From Yersinia enterocolitica subsp. enterocolitica (lineage in GTDB: Bacteria; Pseudomonadota; Gammaproteobacteria; Enterobacterales; Enterobacteriaceae): a DNA stretch of 64,000 nt. A program made the translations under genes and the position numbers. Every line of letters begins with the position of its first letter. Within the stretch, counting starts at the first letter, position 1. The stretch spans positions 1,054,001 to 1,118,000 of the forward strand of contig NZ_LR590469.1 in NCBI RefSeq assembly GCF_901472495.1, given 5' to 3'. Positions 51,693 through 61,058 of the stretch are shown in pieces. The notes under the pieces are model-generated. The model was not told the origin of the DNA. It saw only the letters and a program-made list of their open reading frames with translations, and did no database searches.

Positions 51693-52868
51693 ATGCAAAA
51701 AATGAAGAATGCAGTACAAAACTACGCCTGGGGCAGTACCAATGCGCTTACCGAGCTTTACGGCATAGCCAATCCGCAAGGCAAACCTATGGCTGAATTA
51801 TGGATGGGCGCTCACCCCAAAAGCAGTTCTGAAGTTGCGGATGCCAGCGGCCAATGGCATTCATTGCGTGATGTGATTGAGAAGAACCCTGATGCCACTT
51901 TAGGTCATGACGTTTTTAAACGTTTTGGTGAATTGCCCTTCCTATTCAAAGTGCTATGTGCCGCCCAACCATTATCGATTCAGGTGCATCCAAGTAAGGC
52001 TGCGGCAGAAATTGGCTTTGCCAAAGAGAATCAAGCGGGTATCCCGCTGGATGCCGCCGAGCGCAATTACAAAGATGCGAACCATAAGCCTGAGTTGGTT
52101 TATGCCCTAACACCTTTCCAGGCCATGAATGGTTTCCGTACTTTGGATGACATTGCGGCCCTGCTCCAGCCATTAGCCTCCGCTCATCCGGATATCGCAG
52201 CGTTTCTACGCTCCCCTGATACCGAACATTTAGCCACCTTATTTGCCAGTTTGCTGAGTATGGCGGGCGAAGAGAAAACGCGAGCTTTGGGGATATTGAA
52301 AGCGGCACTGAATAATCAATTGGGTGAGCCGTGGGATACTATTCGCAGTATTTCGCGTTTCTACCCGGATGACAGTGGTTTGTTCTCTCCGTTGTTGCTT
52401 AATGTGGTCACCCTGCAACCGGGTGAAGCCATGTTCTTGTATGCTGAAACCCCTCATGCCTACCTTAATGGCGTGGCGCTGGAAGTCATGGCAAATTCGG
52501 ATAACGTATTACGCGCGGGACTGACACCTAAGTTCATCGATATCCCTGAATTAATGGCTAACCTGCAATTTATTCCAAAACCTGCCGCTACTTTACTGAC
52601 CACGCCCCAACAGCAAGGCAACGAGTTGCTATTCCCCATCCCTGTTGAGGATTTTGCTTTCTCACTGCATACATTAACGTCAGAGCCACAGGAATTGGCG
52701 CAAAACAGTGCAGCCATTGTATTTTGTGTTCAAGGTCAGGCGATATTGAAAAAACAGCAGCAAGAAATCACGTTGCAACCCGGTGAGTCTTGTTTCATTC
52801 CGGCTAATGAATCGCCAATTACCGTCCACGGAATAGGCTCAATTGCCCGTGTTTATAACGCGGGATGA
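51693..52868 (+). CDS. manA: Mannose-6-phosphate isomerase, class I
   Basis: 391-aa zinc enzyme interconverting mannose-6-phosphate and fructose-6-phosphate. Metal-site segments PLSIQVHPSK and the conserved YKDANHKPELVYALTPFQAMNGFR are intact, as is the class I active-site signature AETPHAYLNGVALEVMANSDNVLRAGLTPK. Collinear with E. coli ManA. ATG 51690 or 51693 possible; the second matches MQK of E. coli. Divergent from fumC. Confidence 0.96.
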   Translation: MQKMKNAVQNYAWGSTNALTELYGIANPQGKPMAELWMGAHPKSSSEVADASGQWHSLRDVIEKNPDATLGHDVFKRFGELPFLFKVLCAAQPLSIQVHPSKAAAEIGFAKENQAGIPLDAAERNYKDANHKPELVYALTPFQAMNGFRTLDDIAALLQPLASAHPDIAAFLRSPDTEHLATLFASLLSMAGEEKTRALGILKAALNNQLGEPWDTIRSISRFYPDDSGLFSPLLLNVVTLQPGEAMFLYAETPHAYLNGVALEVMANSDNVLRAGLTPKFIDIPELMANLQFIPKPAATLLTTPQQQGNELLFPIPVEDFAFSLHTLTSEPQELAQNSAAIVFCVQGQAILKKQQQEITLQPGESCFIPANESPITVHGIGSIARVYNAG

Positions 52869-53099
52869 ACGAAGTGACTTATTTTGTTGTCTATTGCTGG
52901 CCTTTTGATGCTGTGGTGGTTAAATTTCACCAGCGCAATAAGTCGTTATCGTCGCAATAATATTTGTGTACGGTTAATCTAGGCCTATATTAATTTGGGA
53001 GATGTTGTTTTCTATGCATCTCTTTGGTGTTATTTAACTAGCAACTCATTACCGCGTTCAACAGTGAATTTGGTGTATTAGAAAAGGATGAACAGAACA

Positions 53100-54650
53100 A
53101 TGAAAAAATCGTTAGTGGCTGTCAGCGTCATAGTCGTACTTGGCGCAGCATGGACTGGGGCCTCATGGTATACCGGCAAATTGATTGAACAACGTATGGG
53201 CGAATTGGTTAATAACGCCAATGACCAGATCAGAACCTTGCTGCCGAAAGCCGGTGTAAAGTTCGCTTATAAAGATTACCAACGTGGCCTGTTCAGTAGC
53301 CAGGTGCGCTATGTGTTGCAAGCAGATAGCAGCGTTGCGGGTGAAAAAGCCTTGCAAGATGGTGATGAAGTCGCATTCATCGAAACTATCGATCACGGCC
53401 CTTTCCCATTGGCGCAGCTAAAAAAATTCAATCTGATCCCAAGCATGGCGTCGGTACATACCGAACTTGCGAATACCCCAGCATTGAAAAAACTGTTTGA
53501 AGTCACTAAAGGCCAATCACCGTTTACTGCGGATTCGCGCATTTCATACAGCGGCGATACCTCTTCTGCCATTACATTTATTCCTATTGATTATCAGCAG
53601 AACACCACCAGCATGAAATTCTCTGGTGCAAAAATTGATGCTGATGTCTCCCGCGATCTGCGTGATGTGAAAATGAGTGGTTCAAGTGATAGCCTGATTT
53701 TCGCCAGCAAAAATCAGTGGGATCAAGTTGAGCAATTTAGTCTGCAAGGTTTGGTGATTAAAAGTGATACCAATATCGGCAAGTTTGATCTCAGCATTGG
53801 CTCCCAACTACTGGGAATCAAACAAATTGGCCTCAGTATTGATGGTAAAGACACCGCGACATTAATGGGCTTTAACCTGAACACACAATTGGGCGAAACC
53901 GATAAGGACTTGAACGGCAAGCTGACTTACACCCTGGACGCATTAAAAATTCAGGATAATGACTTCGGCTCTGGTAAATTAGCCTTTGCCTTCGACAAAC
54001 TTGACGGTCAAAGCTTGAAGCAGTTTACCAATGCCTATAATCAGCAAGTATTGCAGGCCGTTCAGGCGGGTGAAAACCTCGATCCCGTTGCTTATCAAGA
54101 GCAAATGACCGAGATACTGATTGCTAACCTTCCGGCCTTGCTGAAAGGTAACCCAACCATCAGCATGGCACCACTAAGCTGGAAAAATGCCAAAGGTGAA
54201 AGTACCTTCACTCTGAATATCGCGCTGACTGACCCGGCACAAGCCAAAACCGGTAGTGAGCCAATGCTGGCGCAATCAGTGAAAAAAGTCGACGCAACAT
54301 TGACCATCCCAATGGCTATGGCCACTGAGCTGACAACCCAGGCCGCTCGCCTGCAAGGCTATAACCCAGAAGAAGCACAAAAACTGGCGCAGCAGCAAGT
54401 TCAGGGTATTGCGGCCATGGGCCAGATGTTTAAACTGACCACCACTAAAGATGATGTTATTAGCAGCAGCTTCCACTTTGCTGATAACCAGGTCGATTTG
54501 AATGGTCAGAAAATGTCACTGCAAGAATTCGTTGGCCTGTTTGGCATGTTCGGTGGTGCACCTGCTGAAGAAGATACCGGTACTGAATCTGAAGATGCGC
54601 CCGTCGCACCAGCACCAGCACCAGCACCAGCACCAGCACCAGCACCATAG
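53100..54650 (+). CDS. ydgA: Periplasmic/inner-membrane anchored protein YdgA (DUF945)
   Basis: 516 aa with an N-terminal anchor (KKSLVAVSVIVVLGAAWTGASW) and a large periplasmic DUF945 domain (DYQRGLFSSQVRYVLQ, IDHGPFPLAQLKKFNLIPSMASVHTEL). Same place (after manA) and architecture as E. coli YdgA; role unknown. The C terminus ends in an (AP) run encoded by an almost pure hexanucleotide repeat, absent from E. coli YdgA. ATG 53100 aligns with the E. coli start; ATG 53088 lies too close to the AAAAGG site. Confidence 0.93.
   Translation: MKKSLVAVSVIVVLGAAWTGASWYTGKLIEQRMGELVNNANDQIRTLLPKAGVKFAYKDYQRGLFSSQVRYVLQADSSVAGEKALQDGDEVAFIETIDHGPFPLAQLKKFNLIPSMASVHTELANTPALKKLFEVTKGQSPFTADSRISYSGDTSSAITFIPIDYQQNTTSMKFSGAKIDADVSRDLRDVKMSGSSDSLIFASKNQWDQVEQFSLQGLVIKSDTNIGKFDLSIGSQLLGIKQIGLSIDGKDTATLMGFNLNTQLGETDKDLNGKLTYTLDALKIQDNDFGSGKLAFAFDKLDGQSLKQFTNAYNQQVLQAVQAGENLDPVAYQEQMTEILIANLPALLKGNPTISMAPLSWKNAKGESTFTLNIALTDPAQAKTGSEPMLAQSVKKVDATLTIPMAMATELTTQAARLQGYNPEEAQKLAQQQVQGIAAMGQMFKLTTTKDDVISSSFHFADNQVDLNGQKMSLQEFVGLFGMFGGAPAEEDTGTESEDAPVAPAPAPAPAPAPAP
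54602..54650 (+). repeat. Hexanucleotide tandem repeat at the end of ydgA
   Basis: About seven copies of GCACCA in tandem encode Ala-Pro repeats up to the stop codon. Copy-number change would lengthen or shorten the tail without shifting frame. Confidence 0.9.
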
Positions 54651-54673
54651 ATATGAAATATTAAAACCATAAG

Positions 54674-54701
54674 AAACGGGGCCTGATGGCTCCGTTTTTT
54701 T
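54674..54701 (+). terminator. Terminator of ydgA
   Basis: Stem AAACGGGGCC and GGCTCCGTTT with one G-T pair, loop TGAT, followed by a run of T. Confidence 0.85.
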
Positions 54702-54720
54702 ATCCAAAGAGGTCTAGATT

Positions 54721-55386
54721 ATGAAAGATAAGCCAATATTAGGGCCAGATCCCCAGTGTAAACACCCGATGGCGGGGTTTAATCAAGTATGCTTTATCAA
54801 AAATACCACACAGAATCCGAACATTATTATCGGTGATTATACCTACTACGACGATCCACAAGATTCTGAAAACTTTGAACGTAACGTGCTTTATCACTAC
54901 CCCTTTATTGGCGATAAGCTGATTATCGGCAAATTCTGTGCATTAGCTCATGGGGTGAAGTTCATTATGAATGGTGCCAACCATAAAATGTCTGGGTTAT
55001 CGACTTACCCATTCAATATTTTTGGTAACGGCTGGGAAAGAGTCGCCCCGTCCAGGGATGAGCTGCCTTATAAAGGTGATACTCATGTCGGAAATGATGT
55101 GTGGATTGGCTATGATGTGTTGATTATGCCAGGTGTCACCATTGGCAATGGGGCAATTATTTCATCACGCTCAGTGGTCACGCGCGATGTGCCCGCTTAT
55201 AGTGTGGTCGGCGGTAATCCCGCAACACTGATTAAAAATCGCTTCTCCGCCGAGGTTATCGGTAAGCTACAAACCATTGCCTGGTGGGATTGGCCAATAG
55301 ACGCGATCAGTCGCAATCTACACCTGATCGTTGCCGGTGATATTGAGGCATTAGCGCGAGCAGCCAGCGAGATTGAACACACCTAA
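54721..55386 (+). CDS. vat(F): Streptogramin A O-acetyltransferase, Vat(F)-type
   Basis: 221-aa left-handed beta-helix acetyltransferase of the xenobiotic (XAT) class, acetylating and inactivating virginiamycin M-type streptogramins. Hexapeptide repeats (IIIGDY, IGKFCALAHGVKFIMNGANHKM, VGNDVWIGYDVLIMPGVTIGNGAIISSRSVVTRDV) and the catalytic His88 in GANHKMSG are present. Length equals the Vat(F) protein described from Y. enterocolitica. AGAGG lies upstream of the ATG. The neighbours are core genes; no mobile element is visible, so it looks chromosomal. It ends directly against the convergent malI stop. Confidence 0.92.
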   Translation: MKDKPILGPDPQCKHPMAGFNQVCFIKNTTQNPNIIIGDYTYYDDPQDSENFERNVLYHYPFIGDKLIIGKFCALAHGVKFIMNGANHKMSGLSTYPFNIFGNGWERVAPSRDELPYKGDTHVGNDVWIGYDVLIMPGVTIGNGAIISSRSVVTRDVPAYSVVGGNPATLIKNRFSAEVIGKLQTIAWWDWPIDAISRNLHLIVAGDIEALARAASEIEHT

Positions 55387-56418
55387 TCAGGCCGACCCTC
55401 GGCGGATCAACACCGGCGGTAATATGACGCTTTGCAGTTGTAAATCTACCCCAGAAATACGCTGAAGCAGCCGCTGCCCGGCACTGTAGCCAATTTCCCG
55501 GGCAGAACTGGTGATAAAGGTCAATGGTGGCTCAGTAAGTTCTGCTGCTGGCACATCACCAAAACCAATTAATGCTACTTGCTGATCGAGATAAGTATCT
55601 ACCCCCGCACTGCCAATCGTCCTGCCAGTCCGTAAAATACCAAAATAGGCTCCCAATGCGATGGATGCCTGATGACATACAATCGCGCTGACATTAGGGT
55701 GACGCCGTAACAGCTCTTCCGCTGCATCTGCCGCCGCCTGTTGCTGACCATCACATTCGACCACCCACTCCGAACGAAACGGTAGCCCATACTGCACTAG
55801 AGTGGCACAAAAGCCCCCGAGCCGTTCAGCCCGCGTCAGCGAGTGCGAATGTCCGCCAAGATAGGCAATTTGCCGATGACCACGACCAATCAGAAACTCG
55901 GTCGCCATTTTAGCGGCTTGCATATTATCAGGACGCACCACATCAACGCCGTCCAGCACATGGGATCGGGCAGCGCAAATCAGTGGAATATCATGTTCAG
56001 CAGCCTTTTCTCGTAGCCCCATTTCCCGCTTGGCTCCACCGCCCAGCACCAAGCCATCGACACCTTGATCGATAAGCGTGTCGAAACAACGCAATAATCC
56101 TTTGCCTTCGCGGCCACTTTGCGTCAAGAACAACAATTTACCTTCAGCCTCAATGGCTTCACTTAAGCCGGCGGTCATTTCCGCATAAAAAGGATCGCCA
56201 ATATCACGTACAATCAAGCCAATGACACCTGACTCCCCGCCGCGTAATTGTGCCGCCTGACGGTTACGTACATAGCCTAATTGTTCTATTGCCTGATTAA
56301 CCCGCTCGGCTGTCGCCGGAGAGATACGCCCTTTGCCACTGATCGCTAACGAAACTGTCGCCACAGAGACGCCAGCAAATTTAGCGACATCAGTGATTGT
56401 CGTTTTTTTAATTGTCAT
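55387..56418 (-). CDS. malI: LacI family repressor MalI
   Basis: 343-aa repressor of malXY. Helix-turn-helix TITDVAKFAGVSVATVSLAISGKGRISPATAERV at the N terminus and PBP-like domain (LVLGGGAKREMGL, VALIGFGDVPAAEL). Very close to E. coli MalI and divergent from malX as there. Two operator-like palindromes with core AAACGTTT lie in the intergenic region, fitting autoregulation. Confidence 0.93.
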   Translation of the reverse strand: MTIKKTTITDVAKFAGVSVATVSLAISGKGRISPATAERVNQAIEQLGYVRNRQAAQLRGGESGVIGLIVRDIGDPFYAEMTAGLSEAIEAEGKLLFLTQSGREGKGLLRCFDTLIDQGVDGLVLGGGAKREMGLREKAAEHDIPLICAARSHVLDGVDVVRPDNMQAAKMATEFLIGRGHRQIAYLGGHSHSLTRAERLGGFCATLVQYGLPFRSEWVVECDGQQQAAADAAEELLRRHPNVSAIVCHQASIALGAYFGILRTGRTIGSAGVDTYLDQQVALIGFGDVPAAELTEPPLTFITSSAREIGYSAGQRLLQRISGVDLQLQSVILPPVLIRRGSA

Positions 56419-56434
56419 GCCAAAAAGTAAGCCA

Positions 56435-56450
56435 AGTTAAACGTTTAATC
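56435..56450. promoter_or_regulatory. MalI operator, malI-proximal
   Basis: Perfect palindrome TTAAACGTTTAA (56437-56448) with AGTTAAACGTTTAATC flank, resembling the E. coli MalI site GATAAAACGTTTTATC, 17 bases upstream of the malI start. Confidence 0.8.
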
Positions 56451-56462
56451 CATGATGACCCA

Positions 56463-56588
56463 GTATACCCAAAAATTTGGAGTTGCAGCCAGGCAGTCAG
56501 CAAACTCATCCCAATGAGCTTAACAAGTAAGTGATTCGGGTGAGAGCGCGCAGCTAACAACCCTGCGGCTTCAAATGTGAAGGGTATA
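56463..56588 (+). repeat. ERIC element 1 between malI and malX
   Basis: About 126 bp bounded by GTATACCC and GGGTATAC, with the ERIC-type core AAGTAAGTGATTCGGGTGAG. It separates the two MalI operators. Confidence 0.9.
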
Positions 56589-56632
56589 CAGAAATAGGAT
56601 CAGTAATTGTGACATATCACTCATATTATCTG

Positions 56633-56648
56633 GGTTAAACGTTTTATC
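56633..56648. promoter_or_regulatory. MalI operator, malX-proximal
   Basis: GGTTAAACGTTTTATC has the same half-sites as the E. coli consensus, one base from the perfect palindrome. It lies 86 bases upstream of malX. Confidence 0.8.
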
Positions 56649-56733
56649 TTATTTTACCTCCAGACAGGGAGGCGAAATAGTCGCCATTATCCATCAATTT
56701 TTTAACATCAGGTGTATCAGTACAGGAGTCACT

Positions 56734-58344
56734 ATGTCAGCGGCAAAAAAACAAAAAATTACGCTGTGGGAGTTTTTCCAGAGTTTAGGGAAAACCTTCA
56801 TGCTACCGGTCGCCTTGCTCTCCTTCTGCGGGATCATGCTGGGTATCGGTAGTTCGCTTAGCAGTAAAGATGTCATCACCTTATTACCTTTTATTGGTCA
56901 CCCGGCCTTCCAGCTATTGTTTACCTGGATGAGTAAGGTTGGCTCATTTGCCTTTAGCTTCTTGCCAGTCATGTTCGCCATCGCGATCCCACTGGGTATG
57001 GCGCGTGAAAACAAAGGGGTGGCCGCATTCTCCGGTTTCGTTGGTTTTGCCGTACTGAATCTGGCAACCAATTTTTACCTAACCACCAGCGGCGTATTAC
57101 CGACAACTGACCCACTGGTTCTGAAAACACATAACATTCAGAATATATTGGGCATCCAGTCCATCGATACCGGTATTTTAGGCGCGGTGATTGTAGGGAT
57201 CATTGTTTATTTACTGCATGAACGCTTCAATACCATTCGCTTACCTGATGCATTAGCCTTCTTTGGTGGCACCCGTTTCGTGCCGATTGTCACCACCGTG
57301 GTACTCGGATTGGTCGGTTTGTTGATCCCGCTGATCTGGCCTTGGTTTGCGGCGGGTATCAATGGCTTAGGCCGTTTGATTAACGGTGCTGGCATGTTCG
57401 GGCCGATGATTTTCGGCAGCGGTGAGCGCTTATTACTGCCATTCGGCCTGCATCATATCTTAGTGGCATTGATCCGCTTCACTGAAGCTGGCGGCACTAT
57501 GGATGTGTGCGGTCATAGTGTTAGCGGTGCTTTAACTATTTTCCAGGCGCAATTATCTTGCCCTACCACCTCCGGTTTCTCTGAAAGTGCCACTCGCTTC
57601 CTGTCGCAAGGTAAAATGCCCGCGTTCCTCGGCGGCCTGCCAGGTGCGGCACTGGCAATGTATCATTGTGCTAAGCCAGAAAATCGCCATAAAATTAAAG
57701 GGTTGTTGATTTCAGGTGTCGTTGCTTGTGTTATCGGCGGCACCACAGAACCCATTGAATTCCTGTTCCTGTTTGTTGCCCCGTTCCTGTATTTGATCCA
57801 TGCCATCCTGACCGGGCTGGGCTTTACTGTTATGGCGCTATTAGGGGTGACCATCGGTAATACTGACGGTAATATCATTGATTTCGTGGTATTTGGCATT
57901 CTGCATGGCACCGCGACTAAATGGTACTGGGTGCCTGTCGTTGCCGGGATCTGGTTTGTGGCTTACTACTGTATTTTCCGTTTTGCTATTCAGCACTTCA
58001 ATATCAAAACACCGGGTCGTGAGAATGAAACCACCGCCAGTAGCAATGCAGAAAAAGCAGCCAGTGGCGCTGTTAGCGGCAAGTCTGGCTATAACTCCCC
58101 TGCTATCTTGGCTGCTCTGGGTGGTGCCGATAATATCGTCTCATTGGATAACTGTATTACGCGCTTACGCATGTCGGTCAAAGATATGAATTTAGTGGAT
58201 AAAGAAGCATTGAAAGCCAATCGTGCCATTGGTGTCATTCAACTCAATGACCACAATCTTCAAGTTGTTATCGGCCCGCAAGTGCAATCAGTGAAAGATG
58301 AATTAGACTCACTGATAGGAAATGGTCAATTTGCCATGTCATAA
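56734..58344 (+). CDS. malX: PTS maltose/glucose-type EIICB component
   Basis: 536-aa phosphotransferase system membrane permease (EIIC, about residues 20-420) fused to EIIB. The phosphorylated cysteine is Cys474 in SLDNCITRLRM. The segment GGTTEPIEFLFLFVAPFLYLIHAILTG is typical of the glucose family EIIC. Same place and length as E. coli MalX, which transports glucose and possibly maltose poorly. AGGAG lies 5 nt upstream of the ATG; regulated by MalI. Confidence 0.94.
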   Translation: MSAAKKQKITLWEFFQSLGKTFMLPVALLSFCGIMLGIGSSLSSKDVITLLPFIGHPAFQLLFTWMSKVGSFAFSFLPVMFAIAIPLGMARENKGVAAFSGFVGFAVLNLATNFYLTTSGVLPTTDPLVLKTHNIQNILGIQSIDTGILGAVIVGIIVYLLHERFNTIRLPDALAFFGGTRFVPIVTTVVLGLVGLLIPLIWPWFAAGINGLGRLINGAGMFGPMIFGSGERLLLPFGLHHILVALIRFTEAGGTMDVCGHSVSGALTIFQAQLSCPTTSGFSESATRFLSQGKMPAFLGGLPGAALAMYHCAKPENRHKIKGLLISGVVACVIGGTTEPIEFLFLFVAPFLYLIHAILTGLGFTVMALLGVTIGNTDGNIIDFVVFGILHGTATKWYWVPVVAGIWFVAYYCIFRFAIQHFNIKTPGRENETTASSNAEKAASGAVSGKSGYNSPAILAALGGADNIVSLDNCITRLRMSVKDMNLVDKEALKANRAIGVIQLNDHNLQVVIGPQVQSVKDELDSLIGNGQFAMS

Positions 58345-58393
58345 GACGGTAATTCGCTAACCATCGTTGCCTGGATATGAGTTACATAGAAAC

Positions 58394-58518
58394 TATACCC
58401 GAAGCCATTGGAGTCGCAGGTAGGCAGCCAGCAAACTCATCCCGATGAGCTATAAGTAAGTGATTCGGGTGAGTGCGCGCAGCTAACAACCCTGCGGTTT
58501 CAAGGGCGAAGGGGATAC
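58394..58518 (+). repeat. ERIC element 2 between malX and malY
   Basis: About 125 bp from TATACCCGAAGC to GGGGATAC, same orientation as element 1 and with the core AAGTAAGTGATTCGGGTGAG. It lies inside the malXY transcription unit, between the two genes. Confidence 0.9.
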
Positions 58519-58536
58519 TTGATAAGCGAGATGCTG

Positions 58537-59715
58537 ATGTTTGATTTCTCCACCCCCGTCGATCGTCACGGCACCTGGTGTACCCAGTGGGACTATATTG
58601 CTGACCGCTTTGGTGCTGCGGATTTGCTGCCCTTCACTATCTCGGATATGGATTTCCCCACCGCGCCGGTTATTTTACAAGCACTCAATCAGCGCATCGA
58701 GCACGGTGTGCTGGGGTACAGTCGCTGGCAACATGAAGATTTTCTCGGCGCGATCCGCCACTGGTATCAGCAACGTTTTCATTGTCATATTGATACATCA
58801 ATGGCGGTCTATGGCCCGTCGGTCATCTATATGGTAGCCCAACTGATTCGCTGCTGGTCGGCACCCGGTGATTTCGTCGTCACCCACACCCCGGCTTATG
58901 ATGCTTTTTACAAAGTGATCCTCGGCAATCAGCGCCAATTACTCAGTTGCCCGCTGCATAAAGTCGATAACCAGTGGCAGTGCGATATGGCACATCTGGA
59001 AGCATTACTGGCGCGCCCGCAAACCAAAGTATTGTTACTGTGCAGCCCGCATAATCCCACGGGCAAGGTCTGGACAGCAGCAGAACTCACCCACATGGCC
59101 GAGTTATGTGAGCGCCATCAGGTCAAGGTCATCAGTGATGAAATTCATATGGATATGACGTGGGATAATCAAGTGCACACGCCGTGGAGTCAGGTCGGTC
59201 AAACACCTTGGGCCTTACTAACCTCGGGTTCCAAGACATTTAATATTCCGGCCCTCACCGGGGCTTACGGTTTTATCAGTGATACTGAAACTCGTGAAAC
59301 CTATAGCCAGATGTTAAAGGGGCGTGATGGTCTCTCTTCCCCGGCTGTTTTAGCTATCGTGGCGCATATCGCGGCCTACCGTCAGGCGGAACCCTGGTTG
59401 GACGAATTACGCAATTATCTGCAAGCCAACCTGGCTTATGTGGCTCAGCGGTTGAATGAAGCATTTCCCACATTAAACTGGCAACCGCCGCAGGCAACCT
59501 ATTTGGCATGGATAGATTTGCGGCCACTGAATATTGACGATAATCAATTGCAGAACGTGCTGATCGAGCAACAGAAAGTCGCCATTATGCCGGGCTTCAC
59601 TTATGGTGAAGAAGGCCGCGGCTTCCTACGCCTTAATGTCGGTTGTTCGCGCAGTAAAATTGAAGCCGGCATGGGTAAACTCATTAATGGTATCCGGTTT
59701 TTACAACGAGAATAG
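58537..59715 (+). CDS. malY: Cystathionine beta-lyase / maltose regulon modulator MalY
   Basis: 392-aa PLP enzyme, aminotransferase fold type I, acting as beta C-S lyase and inhibitor of the activator MalT in E. coli. PLP Lys233 in TSGSKTFNIPALTGAYG, the Asp in ISDEIHMDM and the C-terminal Arg region GRGFLRLNVGCSRSK are intact. Start at ATG 58537 (MFDFS) as in E. coli, with GCGAG upstream; the frame opens at 58519. Confidence 0.95.
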   Translation: MFDFSTPVDRHGTWCTQWDYIADRFGAADLLPFTISDMDFPTAPVILQALNQRIEHGVLGYSRWQHEDFLGAIRHWYQQRFHCHIDTSMAVYGPSVIYMVAQLIRCWSAPGDFVVTHTPAYDAFYKVILGNQRQLLSCPLHKVDNQWQCDMAHLEALLARPQTKVLLLCSPHNPTGKVWTAAELTHMAELCERHQVKVISDEIHMDMTWDNQVHTPWSQVGQTPWALLTSGSKTFNIPALTGAYGFISDTETRETYSQMLKGRDGLSSPAVLAIVAHIAAYRQAEPWLDELRNYLQANLAYVAQRLNEAFPTLNWQPPQATYLAWIDLRPLNIDDNQLQNVLIEQQKVAIMPGFTYGEEGRGFLRLNVGCSRSKIEAGMGKLINGIRFLQRE

Positions 59716-59913
59716 CAAGTTTGCGTCGGATAAATGCAGATGTTGAAATCGGCTCTCTCTCCACAGTAATGCAATTTACAGGCACCTTTTGAAGGATAAA
59801 AAGGTGCCAAAATGAGACTGTCATCACTTTTTTATGTAACACGGTGGATATTTTCACTGATTTGTTTTTATAATGTTCTGCACTTAATCCATAATAACCC
59901 AGTGAGTGCACAC

Positions 59914-60912
59914 ATGATCGATCCCCGCCTTCCCTTGACTGACATTCATCGCCACCTTGACGGCAATATTCGTGCGCAAACTATTTTGGATCTGGGCCGT
60001 CAGTTCAATTTGTCGCTGCCTGCTGATGAGTTAGAGGCTCTGCGCCCGCATGTTCAAATCACTAAAACTGAACCTGATTTAGTTAGCTTCCTGCAGAAGT
60101 TGGATTGGGGCGTCGCGGTTTTAGGCTCTTTGGAGGCCTGCCGCCGCGTGGCTTATGAGAATGTGGAAGATGCCGCGAATGCGGGCTTACATTATGCCGA
60201 GCTGCGTTTCTCTCCATTCTATATGGCGATGAAACATCAGTTACCCGTCGCCGGTGTAGTAGAAGCCGTCATCGATGGTATTCAATCTGGTTGTCGTGAT
60301 TTTGATATTGATATTCGTCTCATCGGTATTCTTAGCCGCACTTTTGGTGAGCAAGCCTGTCTGCAAGAATTGGATGGTTTGCTGGCACATCGTGATGCGA
60401 TTACTGCGCTGGATTTGGCGGGTGATGAACTGGGTTTCCCTGGTGGGCTATTCCGCAGTCACTTTAACCGCGCACGTGATGCCGGTTGGCGGATTACCGT
60501 CCATGCCGGTGAAGCCGCTGGCCCTGAGAGCATCTGGCAGGCTATTCGCGAGTTAGGGGCAGAACGTATCGGTCACGGTGTTAAAGCTGTAGAAGATATC
60601 AAACTGATGGATTATTTGGCTGAGCATAATATTGGTATTGAATCCTGTCTGACATCCAATATTCAAACCAGCACCGTGGCATCACTGGCTACTCACCCCT
60701 TAGCCACCTTCTTGCGCCATGGTGTATTAGCATCAATCAATACTGATGACCCTGCGGTTCAAGGAATTGAGATTGCTAATGAGTATCATATTGCAGCACC
60801 AGCAGCTGGCCTGACACCACAAGAAATTCGTCAGGCGCAAGAAAATGGCCTGACAATGGCCTTTATCAGTGAGCAAGAGAAACAAGTGTTGCGTGACAAA
60901 ATTCGCAACTAA
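59914..60912 (+). CDS. add: Adenosine deaminase
   Basis: 332-aa zinc enzyme converting adenosine to inosine, purine salvage, cytoplasmic. Zinc and active-site motifs: TDIHRHLDGNIR, VHAGEAAGPES, ERIGHGVKAVED and ASINTDDPAVQG. Same position after malY as in E. coli, length 333 there. ATG 59914 has only a weak ribosome site (GAGTG); the frame is open to 59812. Confidence 0.95.
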   Translation: MIDPRLPLTDIHRHLDGNIRAQTILDLGRQFNLSLPADELEALRPHVQITKTEPDLVSFLQKLDWGVAVLGSLEACRRVAYENVEDAANAGLHYAELRFSPFYMAMKHQLPVAGVVEAVIDGIQSGCRDFDIDIRLIGILSRTFGEQACLQELDGLLAHRDAITALDLAGDELGFPGGLFRSHFNRARDAGWRITVHAGEAAGPESIWQAIRELGAERIGHGVKAVEDIKLMDYLAEHNIGIESCLTSNIQTSTVASLATHPLATFLRHGVLASINTDDPAVQGIEIANEYHIAAPAAGLTPQEIRQAQENGLTMAFISEQEKQVLRDKIRN

Positions 60913-60970
60913 ACAGCCGGATATCAAAACAGCGCGTACGCGCTTCGAGTCACTAACCAAGCCAAATAAA

Positions 60971-61048
60971 GGGGAAACGTGCCGTTGGGGTCGTAGTGGC
61001 GTGAGCCACCGGAGCGCCCCTGGGTGCGGTCACCCCTGCGATAACTGG
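60971..61048 (+). repeat. Dispersed structured repeat, copy B
   Basis: Partner of 9697-9774. Hairpin GTGGC-GTGA-GCCAC (60996-61009) pairs as in copy A, with the third base pair changed from C-G to G-C and a GNRA-type loop in both. Lies between convergent add and the YfeH-like gene. Confidence 0.75.
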
Positions 61049-61058
61049 AGTGGGTCAG

